Assembly: GCA_029863645.1 (NCBI GenBank)
Contig: JAOTVA010000001.1
Location: 37,705-101,704 of the forward strand
Length of the DNA stretch: 64,000 bases
Source: Gemmatimonadota bacterium
GTDB lineage: Bacteria > Gemmatimonadota > Gemmatimonadetes > Longimicrobiales > Gaopeijiaceae
Direction: 5' to 3'
The notes beneath the pieces are model-generated. The model was given only the letters and a program-made list of their open reading frames with translations, was not told where the DNA came from and did not search any database. Both the position numbers and the translations under genes were made by a program. Shown piece by piece: positions 1 to 7,165 of this stretch. Position 1 is the first letter of the stretch. Each line of letters opens with the position of its first letter.

Positions 1-1
1 G

Positions 2-1057
2 GTTCGTCAGGTGTACCAGAGCCGAGCCTACCCGAACCTGTGGGTGGTGGACAAGGAGAATGGCGGCAAGGCCGATGCCTTGAACGCGGGCGTGAACTAC
101 TGCAACACGCCGCTGCTCTGCGCGGTCGACGCGGACACCCTGCTCGAGAGGGATGCACTTACGCGCATCGTTAGACCGTTCCTGGAGGACTCCCGCACCG
201 TTGCAGTGGGCGGAAAGATTAGAGTCATCAATGACTGCACCGTGCGCTCCGGCATTGTCACGCAGGCGAAGCTCCCTAAGAACTTTCTGGCTGCGATCCA
301 GACGGTCGAGTACCTGAGGGCATTCTTGGTCGGCCGGGTGGGCTGGGCTGCTCTGAACGCCTCCCTCGTCATCTCGGGGGCGTTCGGACTCTTCCACAGG
401 GGGTCGGTCGTGGACGCGGGGGGTTATGGCAGCAAGCGCACCACGGGGGAGACCGTCGGAGAGGATATGGAGCTGGTGGTGCGCATGAAGCGTCTTTTCA
501 CGGACTGGGGGCGTCCCTGTAAGATCGACTTCGTTCCAGACTCCGTGGCATGGACCGAGGTTCCCGAGTCGTATCGCGTCCTTGGCAGACAGCGGGATCG
601 TTGGCAGCGCGGCTTGATCGAGAGCCTCACCCGCCACCGCACCATGCTGTTCAATCCCCGGTACGGGCCCACCGGGATGTTCGCGTTTCCGGTCTTCTTC
701 TTTCTGGAGGGGCTCGGCCCGGTCATCGAGCTCACCGGCTATGTCGGATTTTCGATCGCCGTGTACTCGGGGCAGGCATCCGGTGCCTATGTGATCGGGT
801 TCTTCTTCCTGGCGTTTGCGCTCGGCGTCGGGCTTTCCGCGGTTGCCGTGCTCATCGAGGAGGTCGCGTTCGGCCGCTACGGCCGTATCACCGACGTCTT
901 CAAGATGTTCGTGCTGGCCGCGGTCGAGAACTTCGGTTTTCGGCAGCTCAACACGTACTGGCGGGCTCGGGGGCTACTTCACACCCTCACGGGCAAGAAA
1001 GCTTGGGGCAAGATGGAGCGTAAGGGGTTCCGCGCCGCCGCCGACACATCGTCGTGA
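2..1057 (+). CDS. Glycosyltransferase family 2, processive type (5' end cut by window)
   Basis: The reading frame is open to the left edge, so the N-terminus with the first nucleotide-binding strand is missing. The remaining 351 residues show the GT2 core: a GGKADALNAG stretch, a metal-binding VDADT motif, a GED acid-base segment (TVGEDMELV) and the QRDRWQRG motif typical of processive enzymes that make beta-linked polysaccharides (cellulose, PNAG, hyaluronan type). The C-terminal third has several hydrophobic membrane segments. By family knowledge it extends a polysaccharide from a nucleotide sugar at the inner membrane. The polymer cannot be told from sequence; the closest general resemblance is to PgaC/IcaA-like N-acetylglucosaminyltransferases. 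It is followed by a 118-base gap and an unrelated transporter pair. Confidence 0.85.
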   Translation, partial: VRQVYQSRAYPNLWVVDKENGGKADALNAGVNYCNTPLLCAVDADTLLERDALTRIVRPFLEDSRTVAVGGKIRVINDCTVRSGIVTQAKLPKNFLAAIQTVEYLRAFLVGRVGWAALNASLVISGAFGLFHRGSVVDAGGYGSKRTTGETVGEDMELVVRMKRLFTDWGRPCKIDFVPDSVAWTEVPESYRVLGRQRDRWQRGLIESLTRHRTMLFNPRYGPTGMFAFPVFFFLEGLGPVIELTGYVGFSIAVYSGQASGAYVIGFFFLAFALGVGLSAVAVLIEEVAFGRYGRITDVFKMFVLAAVENFGFRQLNTYWRARGLLHTLTGKKAWGKMERKGFRAAADTSS

Positions 1058-1175
1058 TTCTTCGGATGCACCGCACGACGTAGCGGCTTGACACCGCGGG
1101 GGTCTCCCGGCCAGTAGTGGTCCCCATCCGGGCGTGGGCCTGCCCGCTCCCGCCCTCCATCGCCCCGGAGTCACC

Positions 1176-1571
1176 TTGGTCATCTACGGCGTTGCGCTCC
1201 TCGCAGGGTGCTTTCTCTCGGGTGTCTTCTTGGGCGATCTCCTGGGCGTAGTCCTCGGCGTTCAGGCGAACGTCGGTGGCGTAGGGATCGCGATGCTCTT
1301 TCTGATTCTGATCTCCGACCGCTTGATCAAACAGGGGAGACTCAAGCCGGTAACGCGCCAGGGCGTAGTGTTCTGGAGCGCGATCTACATCCCGGTCATC
1401 GTGGCGATGGCAGCACGCCAGAACGTGGTGACCGCGCTCGATGGTGGCCTGATGGCGTTTCTCGCGGGTGCGCTTGCGGTGGTGGCGTCCTTCCTCCTCG
1501 TGCCTGTAATCAGCCGCATCGGCGAACCGGGTGAGGCGCTACCGCCGCTGGGTCCGGGGGACGAAGGATGA
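1176..1571 (+). CDS. madL: Malonate transporter subunit MadL
   Basis: This 131-residue membrane protein has about four hydrophobic segments and matches the small subunit of the MadLM malonate:sodium symporter, recognisable from the glycine-rich GVFLGDLLGVVLGVQANVGG stretch near the start. I place the start at the TTG at 1176, giving an N-terminus VIYGVALLAGC as in the family, because GGAG lies seven bases upstream; a longer upstream frame exists but has no family resemblance. It overlaps madM by four bases (ATGA), so the two subunits are translationally coupled. In classical systems MadLM imports malonate for a malonate decarboxylase; no decarboxylase genes are visible here. Confidence 0.88.
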   Translation: MVIYGVALLAGCFLSGVFLGDLLGVVLGVQANVGGVGIAMLFLILISDRLIKQGRLKPVTRQGVVFWSAIYIPVIVAMAARQNVVTALDGGLMAFLAGALAVVASFLLVPVISRIGEPGEALPPLGPGDEG

Positions 1572-2338
1572 ACGCCTTCGACACGTTGTCCGACGTCCTC
1601 ATCGAGAACGGCCTCATCACGGCGTTCGCGTTCGTGGGGATCGTGATCTGGTTGTCCTATTGGGTCTCCGACAAGCTCACGGGAGGACGGATCCACGGGT
1701 CGGCGATCGCCATCCTCACGGGGCTCGTGTTGGCCTGGGTGGGTGGCGTCGTCACGGGCGGCTCGGCGGGGCTCGCCGACGTCTCCATGCTGACCGGGAT
1801 CGGGGTGATGGGTGGGGGCATGCTTCGCGACTTTACGATCGTGGCCACCGCCTTCGGCGTGAACTTCGACGAGATCCGCCGTGCCGGTACGGGCGCCATC
1901 GTGTCGCTCGTAGCCGGCGTCCTCGGGTCCTTCGTGGTGGGCGGGCTGGTCGCCTACGCCTTTGGGTACACCGACGCGGTCAGCATCACCACCATCGGCG
2001 CGGGCGCCGCGACGTACATCGTCGGTCCAGTCACCGGCTCGGCACTCGGCGCTACCTCAGAGGTCATTGCGCTCTCGATCGCCGCCGGCCTCGTGAAGTC
2101 GATGATCGTGATGACGGGCACGCCCTTCGTAGCCAAGCGAATCGGGCTTAACAACGCGAAGTCCGCCATGGTTTTCGGGGGGCTCATGGGCACGACGTCG
2201 GGTGTGGCCGGCGGCCTGGCGGCCACGGATAAGCGGCTCGTCCCCTACGGCGCTATGACGGCGACGTTCTATACGGGCCTCGGAGCCCTCTTGGGGCCCT
2301 CCGTCTTTTACTTCGCCGTGCGGGCCCTGGTCGAGTAA
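1568..2338 (+). CDS. madM: Malonate transporter subunit MadM
   Basis: This is a 256-residue polytopic membrane protein, the large subunit of the MadLM malonate carrier. Glycine- and alanine-rich helices alternate along the whole length, with the family-typical segments GGRIHGSAIAILTGLVLAW and GIGVMGGGMLRDFTIVATAFG. The start ATG overlaps the madL stop. Known family role: sodium-dependent malonate uptake across the inner membrane. The operon ends here; the next gene is convergent and begins only 15 bases beyond the stop. Absence of madA-K homologues in the window means the substrate could be another dicarboxylate or the metabolic partner lies elsewhere. Confidence 0.9.
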   Translation: MNAFDTLSDVLIENGLITAFAFVGIVIWLSYWVSDKLTGGRIHGSAIAILTGLVLAWVGGVVTGGSAGLADVSMLTGIGVMGGGMLRDFTIVATAFGVNFDEIRRAGTGAIVSLVAGVLGSFVVGGLVAYAFGYTDAVSITTIGAGAATYIVGPVTGSALGATSEVIALSIAAGLVKSMIVMTGTPFVAKRIGLNNAKSAMVFGGLMGTTSGVAGGLAATDKRLVPYGAMTATFYTGLGALLGPSVFYFAVRALVE

Positions 2339-2353
2339 GCCCTCGTGGTGCGT

Positions 2354-2527
2354 TCAGTCCTTCAGGAACGTGTTGTTCACCAGGTCATACTGAACGCCTC
2401 TAAGTCGCCTTACACCGGCCGCTGTCTTCTTGTAGACCGTCTTGAGGGGTGCCTCGGCCTCCTTCTCGTCCTTCCAGAAGTAAGGCGACGCACTGCCGTC
2501 GGGCCGTACGATCTTCACTCGGGCCAT
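2354..2527 (-). CDS. Small basic protein of unknown function (57 aa)
   Basis: I place the start at the ATG at 2527 because AGGAG sits nine bases upstream; a longer frame upstream reads as non-coding. The 57-residue product is charged and basic, begins MARVKIVRPDGSASPYFW, and contains a KDEKEAEAPLKTVYKKT stretch followed by an arginine-rich turn and a hydrophobic-polar tail ending in LKD. There is no signal peptide, membrane segment or cysteine pair. The pattern looks like a compact folded domain of two beta strands and a helix. I do not recognise the family. It is monocistronic, convergent with madM and divergent from the RNA helicase, with which it shares a 255-base upstream region. Confidence 0.65.
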   Translation of the reverse strand: MARVKIVRPDGSASPYFWKDEKEAEAPLKTVYKKTAAGVRRLRGVQYDLVNNTFLKD

Positions 2528-2782
2528 AGTCCGCGCTCCTTGCAGGGGTAGTCGGAGCCGAAGCACGCGGGGCCTACAGATCCGTGGTGAGCTACTCATA
2601 TCATACCCGCGAACAGCAAACCGGGTCCCCACTAACGCGCTATCAGGCCTTCCACTACCTTTGTTCTGCGGGATCTTACCTCGAGCCTCGGTTCCGGGGC
2701 TCAACCTGCTTCAACTCTGCGCCAGCCTTCTCGAGCCGGGACTTCCGGCCGGCCTGCTCGGTGCCTCCGTAACGGATACTCA
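2528..2782 (+). other. Divergent intergenic region / long helicase leader
   Basis: This 255-base stretch separates the small minus-strand gene from the DEAD-box helicase. I see no convincing gene in it. On the plus strand it holds a 7-bp hairpin (GAGCCTC...GGGGCTC, about 2684-2703) and further GC-rich self-complementary segments near 2735-2760, compatible with a structured 5' leader. DEAD-box helicase genes in other bacteria often carry long regulated leaders, so cold-responsive control is possible but not shown by the sequence. Confidence 0.35.
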
Positions 2783-4081
2783 TTGCCTTTTCTTGCTCTT
2801 AAGTTGCACCCGACCCTCATCCGAGGCGTCGAGGATCTGGGCTTCACACGCCCGACACCTATTCAATCCGAGGCCATCCCACACGCGCTCCAAGGCCGTG
2901 ACCTACTCGCCTGCGCTGAGACCGGGAGCGGTAAAACCGCGGCCTTCCTCTTACCTATTCTTCATCAGCTCATCGACCGCCCACGTGGTACGACCCGCGC
3001 GCTGGTCATCGCACCGACCCGGGAGCTGGCGCTCCAGATTGTCGATGACTTGAAAGGCCTGGCACGCCACACGGGCCTCGAGGCCGCTGCGGTCCACGGC
3101 GGAGTCGGCATGCGCCCTCAGGAGCAGGCTTTCCGAAAGGGGGCCGATGTCATCGTCGCCACCCCTGGCCGGCTACTCGACCACTTCCAATACGGGTACG
3201 CCGCGCTCAGTGGCGTGGAGTATCTGGTCTTGGACGAAGCGGATCGCATGCTGGACATGGGCTTCCTGCCCGACATTCGGCGCGTGCTCGCCCACATACC
3301 GAAGCCGAAACAAACGCTCTTCTTCAGCGCGACGATGCCCGCGCAGATCGAAGCGCTGACACGCGAGATCCTCACGCGACCGGCCAAAGTCGCCTTGCAG
3401 AGTCGCGCCGCGCCGGCCGAGGGCGTGGTCCACGCCTTGTATCCGGTGCCGGCCTCGCTCAAGGGTCAGCTCCTCGTCGAGTTGCTCAAGAGCGGAAGCA
3501 TGGAGCAGGCCTTGGTGTTCACGCGTACGAAGCACCGGGCCGATCGTCTGGCCAAGTTGCTGAATCGCCAGGGTGTGACCGCGGACCGCATTCATGGCAA
3601 CCGGTCGCAGCCTCAGCGCACCAAGGCGCTCGCGGGCTTCAAGGCCGGGGACTTCCGGGTGCTTGTTGCGACGGACATCGCGGCGCGCGGCATCGATGTC
3701 GAGGCGCTGGGCCACGTCGTGAACTTCGACGTGCCCGCGGTCCCGGACGACTACATCCATCGAGTCGGACGGACGGCCCGGGCGGAAGCCACGGGAGAAG
3801 CGTTCACGCTGGTGACACCCGAGGACGAAGGGGACGTCAAGCGTATCGAGCGTGCGATCGGGTCGAAGCTTCCACGGAAGCGCCTCGAGGGCTTCGGTTA
3901 TGACGCTGCACCGGACGCACCGCTCGAGGTGCCGCGCGGCGAGCGCATCGCCGCGATCCGCGCACAGAGGGCCAAGGGCCGAGCCCGCGCGGCCGAGAAG
4001 AACAACGCGGCGAAGAAGCCGGGCGACGGCAACGCGAGGAAGGGTCCGCGGCGCCGCAGCTTTGGCGGTCGCGGCCGCTAG
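2783..4081 (+). CDS. DEAD-box ATP-dependent RNA helicase, RhlE-like
   Basis: The 432-residue protein has a full set of superfamily 2 motifs: Q motif (FTRPTPIQ, 21-28), Walker A AETGSGKT (45-52), PTRELA, TPGR, DEAD, SAT, and the C-terminal-domain motifs ARGIDVE and HRVGRTAR. After the helicase core comes a basic low-complexity tail rich in Lys, Arg and Ala (about 375-432), typical of RhlE and other RNA-binding members that remodel rRNA or degradosome substrates. The TTG at 2783 is chosen because the family N-terminus aligns there (short lead, then LHPTLIRGV). It is monocistronic; a double hairpin follows the stop. Confidence 0.9.
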   Translation: MPFLALKLHPTLIRGVEDLGFTRPTPIQSEAIPHALQGRDLLACAETGSGKTAAFLLPILHQLIDRPRGTTRALVIAPTRELALQIVDDLKGLARHTGLEAAAVHGGVGMRPQEQAFRKGADVIVATPGRLLDHFQYGYAALSGVEYLVLDEADRMLDMGFLPDIRRVLAHIPKPKQTLFFSATMPAQIEALTREILTRPAKVALQSRAAPAEGVVHALYPVPASLKGQLLVELLKSGSMEQALVFTRTKHRADRLAKLLNRQGVTADRIHGNRSQPQRTKALAGFKAGDFRVLVATDIAARGIDVEALGHVVNFDVPAVPDDYIHRVGRTARAEATGEAFTLVTPEDEGDVKRIERAIGSKLPRKRLEGFGYDAAPDAPLEVPRGERIAAIRAQRAKGRARAAEKNNAAKKPGDGNARKGPRRRSFGGRGR

Positions 4082-4087
4082 CCGACA

Positions 4088-4137
4088 GCCCCGGGGTCAC
4101 CTATCGGTGGCTCCGGGGGCACGGTCCCTAGACCGTG
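4088..4137. terminator. Convergent double hairpin between helicase and hydrolase
   Basis: Two adjacent inverted repeats lie between the convergent genes. The first pairs GCCCCGGGGTCACC (4088-4101) with 4106-4120 across a four-base TATC loop, with wobble pairs. The second is a perfect 7-bp stem CACGGTC/GACCGTG (4120-4126 and 4131-4137) that includes the hydrolase stop codon and is followed by TTGATC. Neither has a strong U tract, so this is a probable bidirectional terminator rather than a textbook one. Confidence 0.5.
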
Positions 4138-5231
4138 TTGATCAATCCGCGGATCGTGGCAAGCATCCGGACCCCTTCGCGCGCCCGTTCTAACATCTCG
4201 GTGGGCGGTGCGCGGTCCGCACTATGACTGAACAGTCCGGTGACGCTGAGCGCTTTCCTAGCCTCGTTGGGGAGGCCGGCCATGAGCCTCATCCCTTCCG
4301 TGAAAGGAATGAGGCGGTCACCGCGTCCGTGGATCAGGCGGGTCGGTACCGCTACCCGAGCCAGCTCACGAGCCGGCTCTAGGAGAGGCTCGACCCGACG
4401 ACACGCTGCGGCCAGTTGACGCGCCATACCAAGGCGCTCTTCGCTCGAGGGCCGAACGACTCCGGTCGGGGTGGCGAACAGGTCGAATAGGTGCCGACGG
4501 CACTGCGGGAGCGCATCTCGGAGCTGGCGGATCATCACATCATGATGTGGGTCCCACGCCGCGACGCGACGCGTGCTCGCTGCGGCCGCGAGCTCCATGA
4601 GGGACGCGGCTACATCCGTCGCATCCTCGAAGCCCTCGACGTTCGTCAGGTGGTTGCCCCCGACGACCCAGCCCCCATAGGGGTCCGGTAACAACGAATA
4701 ATCGGTGCCCTCCCACTCGTGGTCGCCAGTGAGTTGGCAGACGAGCGTCCGCTCCAGGCAGCAGTAGCCACCGAAAAGCACGATGCCGGCCACGCGGTCG
4801 GACAGGTCCTCGCGGGTTGCAGCGAGGGCGACTTGTGGGGCACCGAACGAGAAGCCGATGAGCCCAACCTTGCCGCTGCGCACCTCCAGGCGGGTCTCCA
4901 GTACCTCAAGACAGCCCTCGATCGTAGGAGCGGCCACGTCGGGCACCACCGACAGCTGACGCCATTCGGGAATCTCGGGGACCAACACCGCGGCACCACT
5001 CGACGCCAGCGCTCGGGCAAAGCGCACCAGCTGAGGGTGATGGCGCCCCATCTTAGAGACGCCGCCCACGGCGATCCATCCGGGTAGAGACCCTCGGCTG
5101 GCTCGCGGCAGTAGGAGTGTCCCTTGGAGGGGCACCCCGTCCCGCTTGAACTCGACGTCCTCAGCGACTACGTCGGCGTCGCCCTTCCAGCTACGGGCAT
5201 ACCGCAAAGTTCGAAGAGCGCCGCGTATCAC
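4128..5231 (-). CDS. Alpha/beta hydrolase (dienelactone-hydrolase-like)
   Basis: The 367-residue protein carries a nucleophile elbow GFSFG near residue 125, a probable acid in HGRGDRLIPF and a probable catalytic histidine in LFSHSAD, the order expected for the alpha/beta hydrolase fold. The first strands (GTLLLPRASRGSLPGWIAVGG) resemble prolyl-oligopeptidase or dienelactone-hydrolase families. There is no signal peptide, so it is likely cytoplasmic. The start is GTG at 5231 with only a weak ribosome site. A hydrophobic region WDPHHDVMIRQLRDALPQC forms the probable cap domain. Substrate is unknown. It lies downstream of infA and its partner on the same strand, but 48 bases away, so co-transcription is possible. 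Confidence 0.75.
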   Translation of the reverse strand: MIRGALRTLRYARSWKGDADVVAEDVEFKRDGVPLQGTLLLPRASRGSLPGWIAVGGVSKMGRHHPQLVRFARALASSGAAVLVPEIPEWRQLSVVPDVAAPTIEGCLEVLETRLEVRSGKVGLIGFSFGAPQVALAATREDLSDRVAGIVLFGGYCCLERTLVCQLTGDHEWEGTDYSLLPDPYGGWVVGGNHLTNVEGFEDATDVAASLMELAAAASTRRVAAWDPHHDVMIRQLRDALPQCRRHLFDLFATPTGVVRPSSEERLGMARQLAAACRRVEPLLEPARELARVAVPTRLIHGRGDRLIPFTEGMRLMAGLPNEARKALSVTGLFSHSADRAPPTEMLERAREGVRMLATIRGLINTV

Positions 5232-5279
5232 CCGGTTTCTACATCCTACCCCGAGAAGACGAATGCAGACTACGCGCGT

Positions 5280-5549
5280 TCATGAGCCACTTGCGTCAGT
5301 CTGCACGAGCACATTGGAGGAAGAGGCGAAGAAAGGCTTGTCCCGGTCGTCCACTTTGAGCTCTAGGAGCCGGCTGCCGTCGCTCGTCTTTCCCAAAACG
5401 CCGACGACTTCGCCCTGGCCCTCGACACAGAGCACAATGTCGCCGACTGCGGGCACGGTTTCTGGGTCGGAATGCCAACCACCGGGCTCGTCGAGCGACG
5501 AGACGCGAAGGCTATCTCTGCTCACTCGGCCGACGCTTTTCGACAACAA
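5280..5549 (-). CDS. Small hypothetical protein coupled to infA (89 aa)
   Basis: The product has 89 residues and starts at TTG 5549, only two bases after the infA stop. A GGAGG ribosome site (5558-5562) lies inside the last arginine codons of infA, so translation is almost certainly coupled. The middle reads as a small beta-barrel: VGDIVLCVEGQGEVVGVLGK followed by LLELKVDDRDKPFF, resembling SH3-like or KOW-type folds by general look only. No signal peptide or membrane segment is present. I do not recognise a named family. Its position suggests a role linked to translation or RNA, which is inference from context. Confidence 0.65.
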   Translation of the reverse strand: MLSKSVGRVSRDSLRVSSLDEPGGWHSDPETVPAVGDIVLCVEGQGEVVGVLGKTSDGSRLLELKVDDRDKPFFASSSNVLVQTDASGS

Positions 5550-5551
5550 AG

Positions 5552-5815
5552 CTAGCGCCTCCGCCGGACTGGACGTTTAACAGGCGGGGGGCTCCCCACT
5601 TTGTGGCGGTACGTGATGCGGCCACGGTTCAGGTCGTACGGTGAAAGCTCCAGCGTCACCATGTCCCCAACCAGGACGCGGATGCGGAACTTGGACATCC
5701 GACCGGCGAGGTACGCGAGCACCACGTGGTCATTCTGCAGCTGGACCCTGAAATTTCGATCGGGAAGTACTTCCGTCACGAGCCCCTCGACTTCGATCGC
5801 CTGCTCCTTCGCCAT
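5552..5815 (-). CDS. infA: Translation initiation factor IF-1
   Basis: The protein is an S1/OB-fold initiation factor that binds the ribosomal A site with IF-2 and IF-3. The family core is plain: [18 protein letters not shown], then [21 protein letters not shown] and [19 protein letters not shown], ending in GRITYRHK. I start it at the ATG at 5815, six bases after GGGAGG. IF-1 is normally about 72 residues; this one has 87 because of a C-terminal extension of roughly 15 residues (proline- and arginine-rich, ending RRRR). The codons for that extension also contain the ribosome site of the next gene. Confidence 0.95.
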   Translation of the reverse strand: MAKEQAIEVEGLVTEVLPDRNFRVQLQNDHVVLAYLAGRMSKFRIRVLVGDMVTLELSPYDLNRGRITYRHKVGSPPPVKRPVRRRR

Positions 5816-5970
5816 CTGACCTCCCAATCTTGGATCCGAAAAACAAGAAACGCCGACGGGAGCACCGCGGGAGCGCTCGCTGCCAGCGTTTTATTTGCGA
5901 ATACCTTTTCTCGCCGTCCCTAAGCCTAGCGGAAATCGGCGGTTTGCGTCAGTCCTGGCGCGGATGGGCA

Positions 5971-6011
5971 ACAAAAAAGCATGCCGCCCCGGGGTTACCG
6001 GGGCGGCATGC
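5971..6011 (-). terminator. Rho-independent terminator of cspA
   Basis: A perfect 14-bp stem (GCATGCCGCCCCGG at 5979-5992 pairing with 5998-6011) closes a five-base loop. On the minus strand it is followed directly by TTTTTTGT (5978-5971). It lies 26 bases after the cspA stop codon and is an intrinsic terminator for that gene. Confidence 0.93.
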
Positions 6012-6037
6012 GAAACCGATCGGAAATCGGCTGGGTG

Positions 6038-6244
6038 TCAGGCTACGACGACGTTCTCCGCCGCCGGGCCCTTCGCTCCCTGCACCACGTCGAACTCGAC
6101 CTTGGCGCCCTCAGCGAGGGTCTTGAAGCCCTCGGCCTGAATGGCACTGTGATGGACGAAGCAGTCCTTGCTGCCGTCCTCCGGCGTGATGAAGCCGAAA
6201 CCCTTCTGATCGTTGAACCACTTTACTGTTCCCTTGGTACGCAT
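6038..6244 (-). CDS. cspA: Cold-shock domain protein (CspA family)
   Basis: The 68-residue product is a single cold-shock domain: [19 protein letters not shown], with RNP1 motif KGFGFI and an RNP2-like CFVHHSAI. It binds single-stranded RNA or DNA and acts as an RNA chaperone. The RNP2 segment reads CFVHHS rather than the usual VFVHFS, a mild change at an aromatic nucleic-acid-contacting position. The start ATG at 6244 has AAGGAG seven bases upstream; upstream in-frame codons belong to the leader. It is monocistronic with its own terminator. Which Csp paralogue it is cannot be decided here. Confidence 0.93.
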   Translation of the reverse strand: MRTKGTVKWFNDQKGFGFITPEDGSKDCFVHHSAIQAEGFKTLAEGAKVEFDVVQGAKGPAAENVVVA

Positions 6245-6447
6245 CGATGCGCTCCTTGGATGTGCGAGTCGGAGCCACGATGACGCGTACTTGCCGACTG
6301 CTGTACTGCGCGGAATGCTTCCGCGCGAGAGTGACCACCTTGGCCACAAAGCAAATGCGGCGATCCCCGAAATGAGACCACCGCCTTCATTCGAATCGTA
6401 GGCCCCACTTTGGGGCCGTGCGAAAGAGTCGCATGAGGGCGGCAGGC
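6245..6447 (-). promoter_or_regulatory. Structured 5' leader and candidate promoter region of cspA
   Basis: Upstream of cspA a consensus -35 box TTGACA reads on the minus strand at 6453-6448; a -10 at 17-base spacing is poor, so the promoter is tentative. Downstream of it lie two perfect hairpins: GGCCCCA/TGGGGCC (6401-6407 with 6411-6417) and GCGCGGAA/TTCCGCGC (6308-6315 with 6319-6326). No ORF with coding character fills the 200 bases. Long structured leaders that respond to temperature are known for cspA genes in enteric bacteria; here that role is inferred only from position and structure. Confidence 0.45.
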
Positions 6448-6449
6448 TG

Positions 6450-6647
6450 TCAACGCCATTTTGTGTCTTCCGCCGTGGCGATCACAAGGGCCGCCAACTC
6501 AGCCCAGCGGACCGGGGTGGGTTGCAGCTCCTCGAGGATCTCGTCAGCGGTGGGACCGGTGAACTGTCCGCGGTGCGGTTTCTTTGCGTCGAGGTACGCC
6601 TCAACAGCGCGCCGGACGACTGGGCGCTCCTCGATTGTCAACTCCAT
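6450..6647 (-). CDS. Small hypothetical protein (65 aa)
   Basis: A 65-residue acidic-basic mixed protein starting [20 protein letters not shown] and containing [20 protein letters not shown]. Predicted as three short helices, without signal peptide, cysteines or membrane segment. No clear ribosome site precedes the ATG at 6647. The third-position G/C preference fits a real gene, and the length and charge pattern resemble small stand-alone helical domains. I do not recognise the family. It precedes cspA on the same strand, and its stop codon lies within the candidate cspA -35 box. Confidence 0.5.
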   Translation of the reverse strand: MELTIEERPVVRRAVEAYLDAKKPHRGQFTGPTADEILEELQPTPVRWAELAALVIATAEDTKWR

Positions 6648-6725
6648 GGAACCAATCTAACCGGAGATGCACCAACTAGGGTTTCCGCTTCGCCGCAACC
6701 CATTCGACCGCGCCCGAAAGCCACA

Positions 6726-6990
6726 TCAGGGCGACGGTAACGCCAACGCGACCAGCTCCGGAGCCTGCCCGCGGGCGCCGACGGAGAGCACGACGAACTG
6801 GCGGCCGCCCACCTCGTATGTGATCGGATGCCCATTCTGGGTCCCGGGCAGCTCGATCTCGCGCAGGACTTCACCGGTCGCCTTGTCGATAGCGCGTAGG
6901 ACAGGATCGCCACCCCACCCTTCGCCTGCAAAGAGCAGCGTGCTGGTTACGAGCGTGGTGGGTCGGGCGCATCCGCTTGTATCCGGTCAA
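6726..6990 (-). pseudogene. 3' remnant of a PQQ-dependent dehydrogenase
   Basis: Reading the minus strand from about 6960 to the stop at 6726 gives the unmistakable C-terminus of a quinoprotein (PQQ) glucose/alcohol dehydrogenase beta-propeller: TTLVTSTLLFAGEGWGGDPV, then RAIDKATGEVLREIELPGTQ and the last strand GRQFVVLSVGARG. The frame is closed upstream by a TGA near 6985 and there is no start codon or ribosome site. Just upstream another frame (GYKRMRPT) seems to continue into it, pointing to a one-base frameshift near 6960. A full enzyme has over 600 residues; only about 80 remain. It is therefore a decayed gene lying back-to-back with the cytochrome gene at 7166. Confidence 0.72.
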
Positions 6991-7165
6991 CCCGTCGGGG
7001 TGCGTCGGTCCGGTCATTCTGCCGACGCCGCTGGGGACGAACAAGCCCGTCCCGGCGCCGTGTCGCCCTCCCCGCCTTGGATTTCTGACGTCACTTGACG
7101 TATTCTGATGGGCGCGCAGATCGGCCGTATCAGGACCCGGGCCCTTAGGACAGGAGCAACCCATC
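6991..7165. other. Degraded region and upstream region of the cytochrome gene
   Basis: About 175 bases between the PQQ-dehydrogenase remnant and the cytochrome start. Reading frames on the minus strand are short and out of phase, compatible with further decay of the dehydrogenase. The right part must hold the promoter for the plus-strand gene; a TTGACG at 7095-7100 is a possible -35 but no good -10 follows at normal spacing. AGGAG lies nine bases before the ATG at 7166. Confidence 0.3.
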
